Shown: positions 1 through 7,425, counted from the first letter of the stretch. The stretch: DNA of 8,468 nucleotides from JAVBMP01 sp031552315 (GCA_031552315.1 JAVBMP010000092.1:1-8468); one strand, 5' to 3'. The notes: generated by a model not told the origin, from the letters alone. Numbers and translations are program-made.

Positions 1-138
1 CATTGCACAATGGCCTTTTTGCCCTTTTACTGCGTCGTGCTTCGTCCCGCGCGAAGGTCATATATGCTTGAATATACTCCCTCCGCACGGAACTCGCACT
101 CCTTGTAAAAGAACAAAAATTCTCATTGTGCAACGGCC
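1..138. repeat. Long imperfect palindromic intergenic repeat, copy 1
   Basis: The stretch folds back on itself almost end to end. TTGCACAATG at 3-12 is the exact reverse complement of 124-133. The next blocks also pair: TTTTTG (16-21) with 114-119, and CTTTTAC (24-30) with 105-111. The middle pairs less well, and the centre is a small hairpin, TATAT (61-65) with ATATA (72-76) around a 6-base loop. Positions 2-53 recur in direct orientation at 7443-7494 with five mismatches. This is the pattern of a dispersed non-coding palindromic repeat, possibly a MITE-like or REP-like element. No transposase is present, and the outer left boundary may lie before the window. It ends about 50 bases before pta, so it could supply an RNA structure in the pta leader or upstream region; that role is inference. 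Confidence 0.7.
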
Positions 139-189
139 TCATAATGCTTCATATAGTTCAAGTTAAAAATTCCGTTACGGAGATATTTT

Positions 190-2310
190 ATGGCTCAAAA
201 CCTTTACATTACAGCGACAGAGAGCAAAAGCGGCAAGTCCGCCCTGGTGCTGGGCCTTATGCAGCTTTTATCAAAAGACGTGCGCAAGGTGGCCTTTTTC
301 CGCCCCATTATCAATGAACCGCCCACCCCGGGCGAGCGCGACCACGACATCAACCTGGTGCTTACCTACTTCGGCCTTTCCATGGCTTATGAAGATACCT
401 ATGCCTACAAGCTTTCTGAAGCGCGAGAACTTACCAACAGCGGCCAGCACGCCCTGCTTTTGGAAAATATACTTAACAAATACAAAAAGCTGGAAGCGGA
501 ATACGATTTTGTGCTGTGTGAAGGCACAGACTTTGCCGGGAAAAATGAAACCTTTGAATTTGACCTGAACGCGGAAATAGCCGCCAACATAGGCGCGCCG
601 GTTCTTTTGGTGGTAACGGCCACGGACAAGCCTTTTCAGGAATTGCTGGGCCATACGGAAAGCACCCTTGACCTGATGGCGGAAAAAGGGGTGGACGTAA
701 TAGCCTGCCTTATAAACCGGGCGGATTTAAAGGCGGATGAAACCCGCAAGCTTTACCTGGCGCTGGATAAACGCCAAAAAACGCATGAACACCAGCTGCT
801 GGTGTATATTTTGCCGGAAGAACCCATGCTGGGCAAACCCACCATGGAAGATGTGCGCAAGTGGCTTAATGCCACAGTGGTAGCCGGGGAAAGCCGCATG
901 GACAACCTGGTGCACGACTATGCCATTGCGGCCATGCAGGTGGGGAATTTCCTTTCCTACCTGAAGCACGGCACCCTGGTTATAACGCCGGGGGATCGTT
1001 CAGACATTTTGCTGGCCAGCCTGAGTTCCCGCCTTTCTTCCGCCTACCCGGACATAAGCGGCATTCTGCTTACCGGCGGCATAGACCTGCCGGAAAGCGT
1101 GGTCAAGCTGCTTGGCGGCTGGACAGGCACCCCGGTGCCCATTATCGCGGCCAGGGACAACACCTTCAAAATAGCCCAACTGGTCATGCACCTTTATGGC
1201 AAGATAGAAGCGCACGATACGCGCAAGATCAACACCGCCCTGGGGCATTTTGAGCGTTATGTGGCCGGGTCGGAAATTTCTGACCGGGTTATCAACCTGA
1301 AATCCGGCAAAATCACCCCCAAGATGTTTGAATACAATTTGCTGGAAAAGGCCCGTAAGCACAAAATGCGCATTGTCCTGCCGGAAGGGGAGGATGACCG
1401 CATCTTGCAGGCCGCCGATATTCTGGTGCGGCGTGAAGTGGCCCACCTGACCATTTTGGGTGAAGAAGCATCCGTGCGCGGACGGGCCAAGGCCCTGGGG
1501 CTGGAACTGGATTCCGTGCCCGTGATAGAACCCGTAAAGGCGGAAAATTACCAACGGTACATTGAAGAATACTACAACATGCGCAAGCACAAGGGCATCA
1601 GCCCGGACTATGCGCGTGATATGATTATGGAACCAACCTATTACGGCACCATGATGGTGGGGCTGGACGATGCCGACGGCATGGTTTCCGGCGCGATACA
1701 CACCACAGCGCACACCATACGCCCGGCCTTTGAAATTATACGCACCAAACCGGGGGTGTCTTTGGTATCTTCCGTGTTCCTTATGTGCTTGCGCGACCGG
1801 GTGCTGGTGTTTGGCGACTGCGCTGTGGTGCCCAACCCCAACCCGCAGGAACTTTCAGACATAGCCATAAGCGCGGCGGAAACAGCCCGCGCCTTTGGCA
1901 TAGACCCGCGCATCGCCATGCTTTCCTATTCCACCGGGTCTTCCGGCAAGGGGGAAGATGTGGACAAGGTGTTGGAAGCTGTGCGCATTACGCGTGAACG
2001 CGCCCCGGATCTGCTGCTTGAAGGGCCAATCCAGTACGACGCGGCCATAGACCCGGAAGTGGCCCACACCAAACTGCCGGAAAGCCGCGTGGCCGGCCGG
2101 GCCACCGTGTTCATTTTCCCGGATCTGAACGCGGGCAACAACACCTACAAGGCCGTACAAAGGGCGGCGGACGCCGTGGCCATAGGCCCGGTGCTGCAAG
2201 GCCTGAAAAAGCCGGTCAATGACCTTTCACGCGGCTGCACGGTCTCTGACATAGTGAACACGGTAGCCATAACGGCCATACAGGCCCAGGCCGTGAAGGG
2301 CCTGATATAG
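190..2310 (+). CDS. pta: Phosphate acetyltransferase (three-domain, long form)
   Basis: Pta interconverts acetyl-CoA plus phosphate and acetyl phosphate plus CoA in the cytoplasm; AckA then makes ATP and acetate. At 706 residues it matches the long bacterial form (E. coli Pta is 714). The N-terminal part (about 1-215) is a DTBS/CobQ-like P-loop domain with a recognisable nucleotide loop, ESKSGKSA at 11-18. A DRTGG-type regulatory domain follows (about 217-325, with TPGDRSD at 266-272). The catalytic PTA_PTB domain spans about 378-700 and holds YSTGSSGKG (580-588), GRATVFIFPDLN (636-647) and PVNDLSRG (675-682). S680, R681 and D687 have the spacing of the catalytic Ser309, Arg310 and Asp316 of the Methanosarcina enzyme. 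The start is supported by GGAG at 179-182, seven bases before ATG. It heads the cluster with the small membrane gene (13-base gap) and ackA. No frameshift or missing key residue is seen. Confidence 0.97.
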   Translation: MAQNLYITATESKSGKSALVLGLMQLLSKDVRKVAFFRPIINEPPTPGERDHDINLVLTYFGLSMAYEDTYAYKLSEARELTNSGQHALLLENILNKYKKLEAEYDFVLCEGTDFAGKNETFEFDLNAEIAANIGAPVLLVVTATDKPFQELLGHTESTLDLMAEKGVDVIACLINRADLKADETRKLYLALDKRQKTHEHQLLVYILPEEPMLGKPTMEDVRKWLNATVVAGESRMDNLVHDYAIAAMQVGNFLSYLKHGTLVITPGDRSDILLASLSSRLSSAYPDISGILLTGGIDLPESVVKLLGGWTGTPVPIIAARDNTFKIAQLVMHLYGKIEAHDTRKINTALGHFERYVAGSEISDRVINLKSGKITPKMFEYNLLEKARKHKMRIVLPEGEDDRILQAADILVRREVAHLTILGEEASVRGRAKALGLELDSVPVIEPVKAENYQRYIEEYYNMRKHKGISPDYARDMIMEPTYYGTMMVGLDDADGMVSGAIHTTAHTIRPAFEIIRTKPGVSLVSSVFLMCLRDRVLVFGDCAVVPNPNPQELSDIAISAAETARAFGIDPRIAMLSYSTGSSGKGEDVDKVLEAVRITRERAPDLLLEGPIQYDAAIDPEVAHTKLPESRVAGRATVFIFPDLNAGNNTYKAVQRAADAVAIGPVLQGLKKPVNDLSRGCTVSDIVNTVAITAIQAQAVKGLI

Positions 2311-2323
2311 AGGAGAGCAGTAT

Positions 2324-2542
2324 ATGGTTACAGCAGGCATGATTTGCGCGATTATCGGGCTGGCGCTGCAACTTTTTTCCGCCCCGGCCTACAAGGTCTA
2401 CGCCCTGGCAAAGGCGGAGGCCCGGCAAAAAAATGAGGCCCCGCCAGCGCCGGATGCAAAAATTCCGGTTTACTACATATCTTTTATATTTTCCCTGGCG
2501 GCGCTGGGCTGTTTTGCCTATGCGGTTTTTATAGCAAAATAA
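2324..2542 (+). CDS. Small two-helix membrane protein between pta and ackA, function unknown
   Basis: I do not recognise the family. The 72-residue product has a hydrophobic segment at about 2-22, a polar linker at 23-47 that is rich in Lys, Arg, Ala and Pro, and a second hydrophobic segment at about 49-71. The positive charges in the linker suggest a cytoplasmic loop with both ends on the periplasmic side (positive-inside rule). A good ribosome site, AGGAGA at 2311-2316, directly follows the pta stop and lies seven bases before ATG, so translation is probably coupled to pta. Base and codon use resemble the neighbours. Its place between the two acetate-forming enzymes suggests a link to that pathway, for example as a membrane tether or an acetate or proton exchange partner, but nothing in the sequence proves this. 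That it is a real gene is well supported by the two helices, ribosome site and spacing. Confidence 0.8.
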   Translation: MVTAGMICAIIGLALQLFSAPAYKVYALAKAEARQKNEAPPAPDAKIPVYYISFIFSLAALGCFAYAVFIAK

Positions 2543-2562
2543 TCAACCTGATACAACCTGAC

Positions 2563-2604
2563 GGGGTTTCCAAAGGGCTTCAAGCCCTTTGGCCGCCGGG
2601 GGCA
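2563..2604. repeat. REP-like hairpin in the leader of ackA
   Basis: CCAAAGGGC (2570-2578) pairs perfectly with GCCCTTTGG (2584-2592) around the loop TTCAA, and the pairing can extend to 11 bases with one base between the arms. It is followed by the GC-rich GCCGCCGGGGGC rather than a run of T, so it does not look like an intrinsic terminator. From memory, a CCAAAGGGC/GCCCTTTGG-GCCGCCGG module is frequent between genes in Desulfovibrio genomes; I could not check this. In a polycistronic mRNA such a stem could protect one side from exonucleases and set different levels of Pta and AckA, which is inference. Confidence 0.6.
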
Positions 2605-2638
2605 TAAATATTTTTCGCCATCACCTTATGGAGCCATC

Positions 2639-3889
2639 ATGCATATTCTGGTCATAAACTGCGGCAGTTCCTCCTTCAAATACCAGCTTATAGAAATGCG
2701 TTCGGAATCCGTGCTCTGTTCCGGCCTGGTGGAACGCATTGGCGAGCCGGTGGGCAAGCTGGTCTATAAAAAGGGCCAGGAAAAACTCACAGAGGAATAC
2801 CCCTTCAAAGACCACCGGGAAGGCCTGGCCCGGGTAATGGCCCTTATGTCCAGCCCGGAACGCGGCGTGGTGCGCAATATTACGGAAATAAAGGCTGTTG
2901 GGCACAGAGTGGTGCAGGGGGGCGAGCTATTGCGTGAACCCTGCATTGTCACGGACAAGGTAAAGGAAGCGATCCGCAGCCTTATCCCCCTGGCCCCCCT
3001 GCACAACCCGGCCCACCTTGAAGGCATAGAGGTTGCGCAAGAACTGTGCCCGCACGCCCCGTCCGTGGTAGTGGTAGATACCCAGTTCCACGCGCAAATG
3101 CCGCCGGAAGCCTACATGTACCCCTTGCCCTATGAATTTTATGAAGAACTGCGCATTCGGCGTTACGGCTTCCACGGCACTTCGCATTATCACGTAAGCA
3201 AGGAAGCCGGCAAACTGCTGAACAGGCCGTTTGAGGCGCTTAACCTGATCACCTGCCATTTGGGCAATGGTTCCTCTGTAAGCGCGGTAAGCGGCGGGCA
3301 CAGCGTTTACACCAGCATGGGCCTTACCCCGCTGGCCGGTCTGATGATGGGCACGCGCTGCGGCGATATAGACCCGGCCGTAAGCGCGTTTTTGGCCCGG
3401 CACAAAAATATGTCTGCTGATGAAATTGACAATTTATACAACAAAAAAAGCGGCTTCAAAGGCATTTGCGGCCTGAACGACCTGCGCGATGTGCACGAGG
3501 CCAGAGAAAAAGGCGACCCAAAGGCGGAACTGGCCTTTGCCATGTTCATCCATTCCCTGAAGCGGCAAATCGGGGCCTGCTATGCGGTTCTGCCGGGTTC
3601 GGGCGTGGCGGAAGAATTGGGCGCCGCGTGTGAAGCGGGCGCGGCGGGGGGGGTAGACGCCCTGATCTTTACCGCCGGCATAGGGGAAAATGACGCGCAC
3701 ACCCGCGCTGCGGCCTGTTCCGGCCTGCAACACCTTGGCCTTGTTCTGGATGAAGGGGCCAACCGGGCCGCGGGAAGCCAGGCCCGCATTATCAGCCGGG
3801 CAGACAGCCGGGTAAAGATTATGGTCATTCCCACCAATGAGGAACTGGAAATCGCCAGGGCCACCCTGCAAGTTGTAAAGGGCATGTAA
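2639..3889 (+). CDS. ackA: Acetate kinase
   Basis: AckA transfers the phosphate of acetyl phosphate to ADP, giving acetate and ATP in the cytoplasm. The ASKHA-fold signatures are all present: NCGSSSFKY (7-15), GHRVVQGG (88-95), VVVVDTQFH (143-151), GFHGTSHYH (177-185), HLGNGSSVSAV (207-217), GLTPLAGLMMGTRCGDIDP (228-246), FTAGIGEND (344-352) and PTNEELEIA (398-406). N7, R90, D147, H179, R240 and E401 or E402 line up with the known active-site residues. GGAG at 2630-2633 lies five bases before ATG. At 416 residues it is slightly longer than the usual roughly 400. The surplus is an Ala/Gly-rich segment at about 318-336, just before the ADP-binding FTAGIGEN motif, and its DNA includes a run of eight G (3646-3653). 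The frame stays open and the C-terminal motifs are intact, so the enzyme should be active. Confidence 0.97.
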   Translation: MHILVINCGSSSFKYQLIEMRSESVLCSGLVERIGEPVGKLVYKKGQEKLTEEYPFKDHREGLARVMALMSSPERGVVRNITEIKAVGHRVVQGGELLREPCIVTDKVKEAIRSLIPLAPLHNPAHLEGIEVAQELCPHAPSVVVVDTQFHAQMPPEAYMYPLPYEFYEELRIRRYGFHGTSHYHVSKEAGKLLNRPFEALNLITCHLGNGSSVSAVSGGHSVYTSMGLTPLAGLMMGTRCGDIDPAVSAFLARHKNMSADEIDNLYNKKSGFKGICGLNDLRDVHEAREKGDPKAELAFAMFIHSLKRQIGACYAVLPGSGVAEELGAACEAGAAGGVDALIFTAGIGENDAHTRAAACSGLQHLGLVLDEGANRAAGSQARIISRADSRVKIMVIPTNEELEIARATLQVVKGM

Positions 3890-3893
3890 GGCT

Positions 3894-6755
3894 ATGATGA
3901 AAAAATCCGGCATATTGCCTTTTGGCCAGTTGTATTTCGGTAAATTATATTTCGGCCTGCTGGCCTGCCTGGGGCTGCTTGTTTACGCTTCTTCCGCCCT
4001 GGCTTGCGTTGGCGAAGCCTATCCCGGTGACCACTATGGCCGCTTCTTCCGGCAAGATATGTCCACACTGCCGGGCCGGGGCCAGCTTTATGCGGAATGG
4101 CCCGGCGGGAAATGGGCCGGCGGGCGGGAACTGGAAAGCGGCAACTACGCGGACTGGCAGGCCCAATTGCCCAATGCTTCAGAGGATGATGTAACAAATT
4201 TTGTCTACAAATCCACGCTGGAAGACCTGAACGCCCTGCAAGAAGCCCTGAAAACCGGCTCAGCCTATGAAGGCAGCCTGAAGGGCAACGCCTTTGCCGC
4301 GCATATTTTGGAAAAAAAAGACCGCGCCCTGCTGGAATATATGCGCCTGGCCAAAGAAAGCGCCCCGCTGTTCATAGAAAGTGACGACTGGGACTACAGC
4401 GCGCCGGACGCGGAACTGCTGGCCCGCCTTTCCGGCGCGGCGGAAAAGGCCCTGCAAAGCGGCCCCACGGCCTTTTTGCGCCTGCGCTACACCTATCAGG
4501 CCATTCGCCTCAACTTCCGCCAGGGCAACAACAAACGCTGCGCGGAACTGTTTGAAGACCTTGAACGCCGCCTGGCCCGTGGCCGGGCAGGGGCGGAACC
4601 GGAAGGCTGGCGGGCGGCGGAATCTGAAGTGCTGGAATGGTGCCGTTCATACTACGCCGGGGCCTTGCGCCGCCAGGGGGAAAACGCGAAGGCCTTTGTG
4701 CAATTCGCCCGGGTTTTTCAAAAATCCGACCGTTACCGGCAGGCCGCCTATATAAGCTGCCGCTGGATTTCCGGCAACTATGACCTGGATGTCATGTCGG
4801 GGCCAACCCGCGCCGCGCTTACAGATGCCCTGAATGCCGCCGCCACACCGGAAGAACGCCGGAACGTGCTGATAATTGGCGCGTACCTTGAAAGTTTTGG
4901 TTACCTTGCCGCCAGTAAACTCACCGCCAGCAAAAGCAGTGTTGAAAAGGAATACGTCTGTCTGCTGGAACTCTTGCGCAACGCCGGGCCGGAAAGCCCC
5001 CTGCCGCCGGACGTGGAAATTATCTGGGGCCGTATGCTCAACCATTTTGAGCAGGTCTTTTTTGATTTTGACATCTTGCAGGAACGCTTGCGGGGCGTGG
5101 CAGCGCCGGATTATGCTAAAGAAGCTCTGGCAGTTGCGCGGGAAAAAATCGCCGTTCTGGGGCCGGCCTTCCAAAACGCCGCCCCCTACATAGCGGATCA
5201 GGCCTTTGCCGGGCTGGCCCTTTCCTATATGAGCCTGCTGCAAGATGACCGCGAAGGATGCACGGCGGGCTTGCGCCTTGCCCAAAAAGCCCTTGCGGAT
5301 CAGGAAAAAAATCAGGGAACAAATCCGGGCAAAAATACGGCCCCAAATCTGGCCGCGCAAGCGGCTTCCCAAGCCCTTGACAGGCGCTTCGCCCAGTACC
5401 GCCTGCAAGAATTGCTGGCAGACGCCTTCTATGCCCCGCTGGAAAGTGATGCGGAAGCCAGAATTTTGAAAGGCCTGAACCTGCTGCTGCAAGCCGGAGA
5501 AAGTGACCGGGCCGCAAGGGAAAGTGACCGGGCCGCAGTGGAAAATGATCAGGCTGGCGAGGAAAATTATGATGACGGCAAGGACTGGGCCGACCGGGCC
5601 GCCGCCAATGTGCTTACGGCTGTGCTGGCCCCGCGCTACAACGCGTCCGGGCAAACCGCCCACGCCGTGCTTTGTGTGGCCGCGGCGGAAAAATTTACCG
5701 TCTTTGCCAGGCCGTGGAACGTGACAGGCAGCAAGACTTTTAACTTGCTGGATAATCTTGAGCCGAATGACTTCGCCGGGCTGCAAAATTTTGTGCATGT
5801 CCCTTCTTCAGACTTTGAACACTTTTTGGCTAACGGCCTGCCGGACTGGTTCAATGACGCCAATGCGGAACTGCGCGGCATAAAGGCCCTGCGCCGGGGT
5901 GAATTTGCGGCAGCGGAACATATTTTGCGCCAGGGGGTATGGGAAAATAAACTCATAGGCGAGGACGTATCCGGCGCCTTTGCGGAACCCATGCGCGCCT
6001 ACGGCGCGGCCGACACCCAACTCAAAGGCAGCGCGGCGGAAAATATAGCCTTTCAGGCGGACAAGGCGAGCTTTGAAGCCGTACTGCGTGAAGGCATGCA
6101 GGCCGTCCAGTCTGGTCAGGCGGGGCAACCCGGCCAGCCCGCGCAAGCAGCGCAGCCGGAACAGTTCAGCGCCATGCTGTTGCCATTTTTGCCCGTTGCC
6201 GTGCTGCAAAGCGCTTCCCCCACCGCAGACAAGCTGGATTACGCCCGGCAAATGCTGGCGCTTGACCTGTTGCGCCGTCTGCCCTCCGATACCGGCGTCA
6301 TGGCGGAATACATACGCGCCAAGGGGCTTTACAACGCAACGTATGACGGCAACGCCTGGCAACTTTCCCGCTGGGAACGGAGTTCGCATGAACGTTGGGA
6401 AGATTTCGGCTGGGGCTATCACACCCCGGATCCGGCAGAAAGGCCCACGGAAGAATACTACCGGGCGGACAAGGCGCGTGAAGGCTTCGAGCGCGTGGTA
6501 GCCCGCGGCGCCAACCCGGAACTGCGGGCCCGCGCCCTGTTCATGGCCGCCATGTGCACCCGTGGCTATACGCAAATGTTCATGCAAGAACGCGACGCAT
6601 CCGGCAATAATGTTTTGCGCTACGGCCCCTATGTAAGCCAAAACCCCTACTTCAAACGGTTGATGGAAGAATACGGCAACAGCGCCTTTGTGCGCGACGC
6701 GGCGGCCACCTGCTCGTTTTTGGGTGACTACATCAGCCTGAATAGAAAAAAGTAA
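3894..6755 (+). CDS. Large exported helical-repeat-like protein of unknown function
   Basis: I cannot name the family. The 953-residue product begins with KK, a hydrophobic stretch (about 18-34) and an ALA|C junction at 35-38, a good signal peptidase I site; the mature part is predicted to be periplasmic or surface-exposed. C38 could suggest a lipoprotein, but the -3 residue is Ala, not the Leu of a normal lipobox. The body is rich in Ala, Leu, Glu and Arg and looks largely helical, with TPR- or SEL1-like character, as in FLRLRYTYQAIRL (194-206) and the segment YYAGALRRQGENAKAFVQFA. An acidic DDWDYS patch lies at 164-169. Low-complexity linkers occur at about 472-492, 536-560 and 736-757. The C-terminal 150 residues are rich in Trp and Tyr. 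ATG at 3894 is four bases after the ackA stop; ATG at 3897 is better placed relative to AAGG at 3888-3891, so the start may be one codon later. Tight spacing implies cotranscription, and probably coupling, with ackA. Confidence 0.85.
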   Translation: MMKKSGILPFGQLYFGKLYFGLLACLGLLVYASSALACVGEAYPGDHYGRFFRQDMSTLPGRGQLYAEWPGGKWAGGRELESGNYADWQAQLPNASEDDVTNFVYKSTLEDLNALQEALKTGSAYEGSLKGNAFAAHILEKKDRALLEYMRLAKESAPLFIESDDWDYSAPDAELLARLSGAAEKALQSGPTAFLRLRYTYQAIRLNFRQGNNKRCAELFEDLERRLARGRAGAEPEGWRAAESEVLEWCRSYYAGALRRQGENAKAFVQFARVFQKSDRYRQAAYISCRWISGNYDLDVMSGPTRAALTDALNAAATPEERRNVLIIGAYLESFGYLAASKLTASKSSVEKEYVCLLELLRNAGPESPLPPDVEIIWGRMLNHFEQVFFDFDILQERLRGVAAPDYAKEALAVAREKIAVLGPAFQNAAPYIADQAFAGLALSYMSLLQDDREGCTAGLRLAQKALADQEKNQGTNPGKNTAPNLAAQAASQALDRRFAQYRLQELLADAFYAPLESDAEARILKGLNLLLQAGESDRAARESDRAAVENDQAGEENYDDGKDWADRAAANVLTAVLAPRYNASGQTAHAVLCVAAAEKFTVFARPWNVTGSKTFNLLDNLEPNDFAGLQNFVHVPSSDFEHFLANGLPDWFNDANAELRGIKALRRGEFAAAEHILRQGVWENKLIGEDVSGAFAEPMRAYGAADTQLKGSAAENIAFQADKASFEAVLREGMQAVQSGQAGQPGQPAQAAQPEQFSAMLLPFLPVAVLQSASPTADKLDYARQMLALDLLRRLPSDTGVMAEYIRAKGLYNATYDGNAWQLSRWERSSHERWEDFGWGYHTPDPAERPTEEYYRADKAREGFERVVARGANPELRARALFMAAMCTRGYTQMFMQERDASGNNVLRYGPYVSQNPYFKRLMEEYGNSAFVRDAAATCSFLGDYISLNRKK
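5499..5561 (+). repeat. In-frame 21-base tandem repeat (three units) in the large exported protein
   Basis: Two near-identical 21-base units (5499-5519 and 5520-5540) share the first 18 bases exactly and are followed by a third, diverged unit (5541-5561). In frame they encode the heptads ESDRAAR, then ESDRAAV, then ENDQAGE, starting at residue 536. The first two units look like a recent duplication. The segment is highly charged and probably a helical or disordered linker. Because 21 is a multiple of three, copy-number changes would alter linker length without breaking the frame. Confidence 0.85.
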
Positions 6756-6829
6756 GAAAAAAGGCTTATCAAAACAGAAAAAAAAGGTTAAGTTCCCCCC
6801 GGCATGCCCGGCAAGAATGGGCGTAATGC

Positions 6830-6848
6830 CGCGTATATAATGTTATTC
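6830..6848 (+). promoter_or_regulatory. Likely sigma-70-type promoter of rfbC (-10 box)
   Basis: A perfect TATAAT lies at 6836-6841, about 27 bases before the rfbC start codon, in the AT-rich end of the 112-base gap after the large exported gene. The -35 region expected at about 6813-6818 (AAGAAT) matches the consensus poorly, and there is no extended -10 TG. Activator dependence or a weak promoter is possible. No intrinsic terminator was found in the A-rich stretch 6756-6790, so readthrough from upstream remains possible. Confidence 0.5.
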
Positions 6849-6867
6849 GTATGTTATGAGGTAGTAA

Positions 6868-7425
6868 ATGCAGGTAGAAGAAACTACTTTGCCCGGCGTG
6901 CTGTTGCTTAAACCCGTGGTGCACGGCGATGAACGCGGCTTTTTTCTGGAATCTTTCCGGCAGGATTTTATGGAAAAGTTGCCCTTTACCCACCCGTTTG
7001 TGCAAGACAACCATGCCAAATCCGGTGCCAAAGGCGTGCTGCGCGGCCTGCATTTTCAGCTGCCCCCGGCGGATCAGGGCAAGCTGGTTTCCGTTATTCA
7101 CGGTTCCATTTTTGACGTGGCGGTTGATCTGCGCCTGGGGTCACCAACATACGGCAAATGGTTCGGCGCTACCTTAAGCGCGCAAAACTTTTTGCGCATC
7201 TTTGTGCCGCGCGGCTTCGCGCACGGCTACATAACGCTGGAAGACAACACAGAAGTTCAATACAAAACCGATAATTACTACAACGCCGCGCTGGATTCCG
7301 GCATAGCCTGGAATGACCCGGACATTGGCGTAATATGGCCGGATATAACCCCGCAGCTGTCGGCGAAAGATGGCCGCCAGCAAAGCTTTAAAGATTTCAG
7401 GTCGCCGTTTGCCTACAAGGCGTGA
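6868..7425 (+). CDS. rfbC: dTDP-4-dehydrorhamnose 3,5-epimerase
   Basis: RfbC (RmlC) epimerises C3 and C5 of dTDP-4-keto-6-deoxyglucose, the third step in making dTDP-L-rhamnose for O-antigen or other surface glycans; it acts in the cytoplasm. The 185-residue length is typical of this cupin family. Family motifs are present: HGDERGFFLESF (19-30), QDNHAKSGAKGVLRGLHFQ (46-64), VPRGFAHGY (113-121) and YKTDNYY (132-138). H62 fits the catalytic base; Y132 or Y138 is the likely catalytic acid, with Y132 matching the numbering in other RmlC enzymes; R23, R59, K72 and H119 fit substrate-contacting positions. GAGG at 6858-6861 lies six bases before ATG. Partner genes rfbA, rfbB and rfbD are not in the window, and neither neighbour is a glycan gene, so it may be a stand-alone gene with its own promoter. 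Confidence 0.95.
   Translation: MQVEETTLPGVLLLKPVVHGDERGFFLESFRQDFMEKLPFTHPFVQDNHAKSGAKGVLRGLHFQLPPADQGKLVSVIHGSIFDVAVDLRLGSPTYGKWFGATLSAQNFLRIFVPRGFAHGYITLEDNTEVQYKTDNYYNAALDSGIAWNDPDIGVIWPDITPQLSAKDGRQQSFKDFRSPFAYKA

Noticed and set aside
140..157. CATAAT (140-145) and TATAGT (152-157) as -10 boxes for pta
   Set aside because: No acceptable -35 element was found 16 to 18 bases upstream of either. The pta promoter may lie before the window or be of another type.
126..317. A 63-codon plus-strand frame overlapping the pta start
   Set aside because: It overlaps the well-supported pta start in another frame and has no ribosome site or protein features.
1000..1713. A 237-codon minus-strand frame inside pta
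   Set aside because: The plus-strand frame encodes a complete conserved phosphotransacetylase, so this is a shadow.
3894..4010. Lipoprotein signal in the large exported protein because Cys follows the predicted cleavage site
   Set aside because: The residues before Cys are A-L-A, with Ala instead of the usual Leu at -3. A signal peptidase I site fits better, although lipidation is not excluded.
4647..5798. A 383-codon open frame on the minus strand inside the large exported gene
   Set aside because: It lies fully antisense to a gene with a signal peptide, good spacing from ackA and normal codon use. High GC content makes long shadow frames common, and the product has no recognisable motif.
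6801..6824. Hairpin between the large exported gene and rfbC as a terminator
   Set aside because: The ATGCCC/GGGCGT stem is only six pairs with one wobble, has a nine-base loop and no T run after it. It also overlaps the expected -35 region of rfbC.
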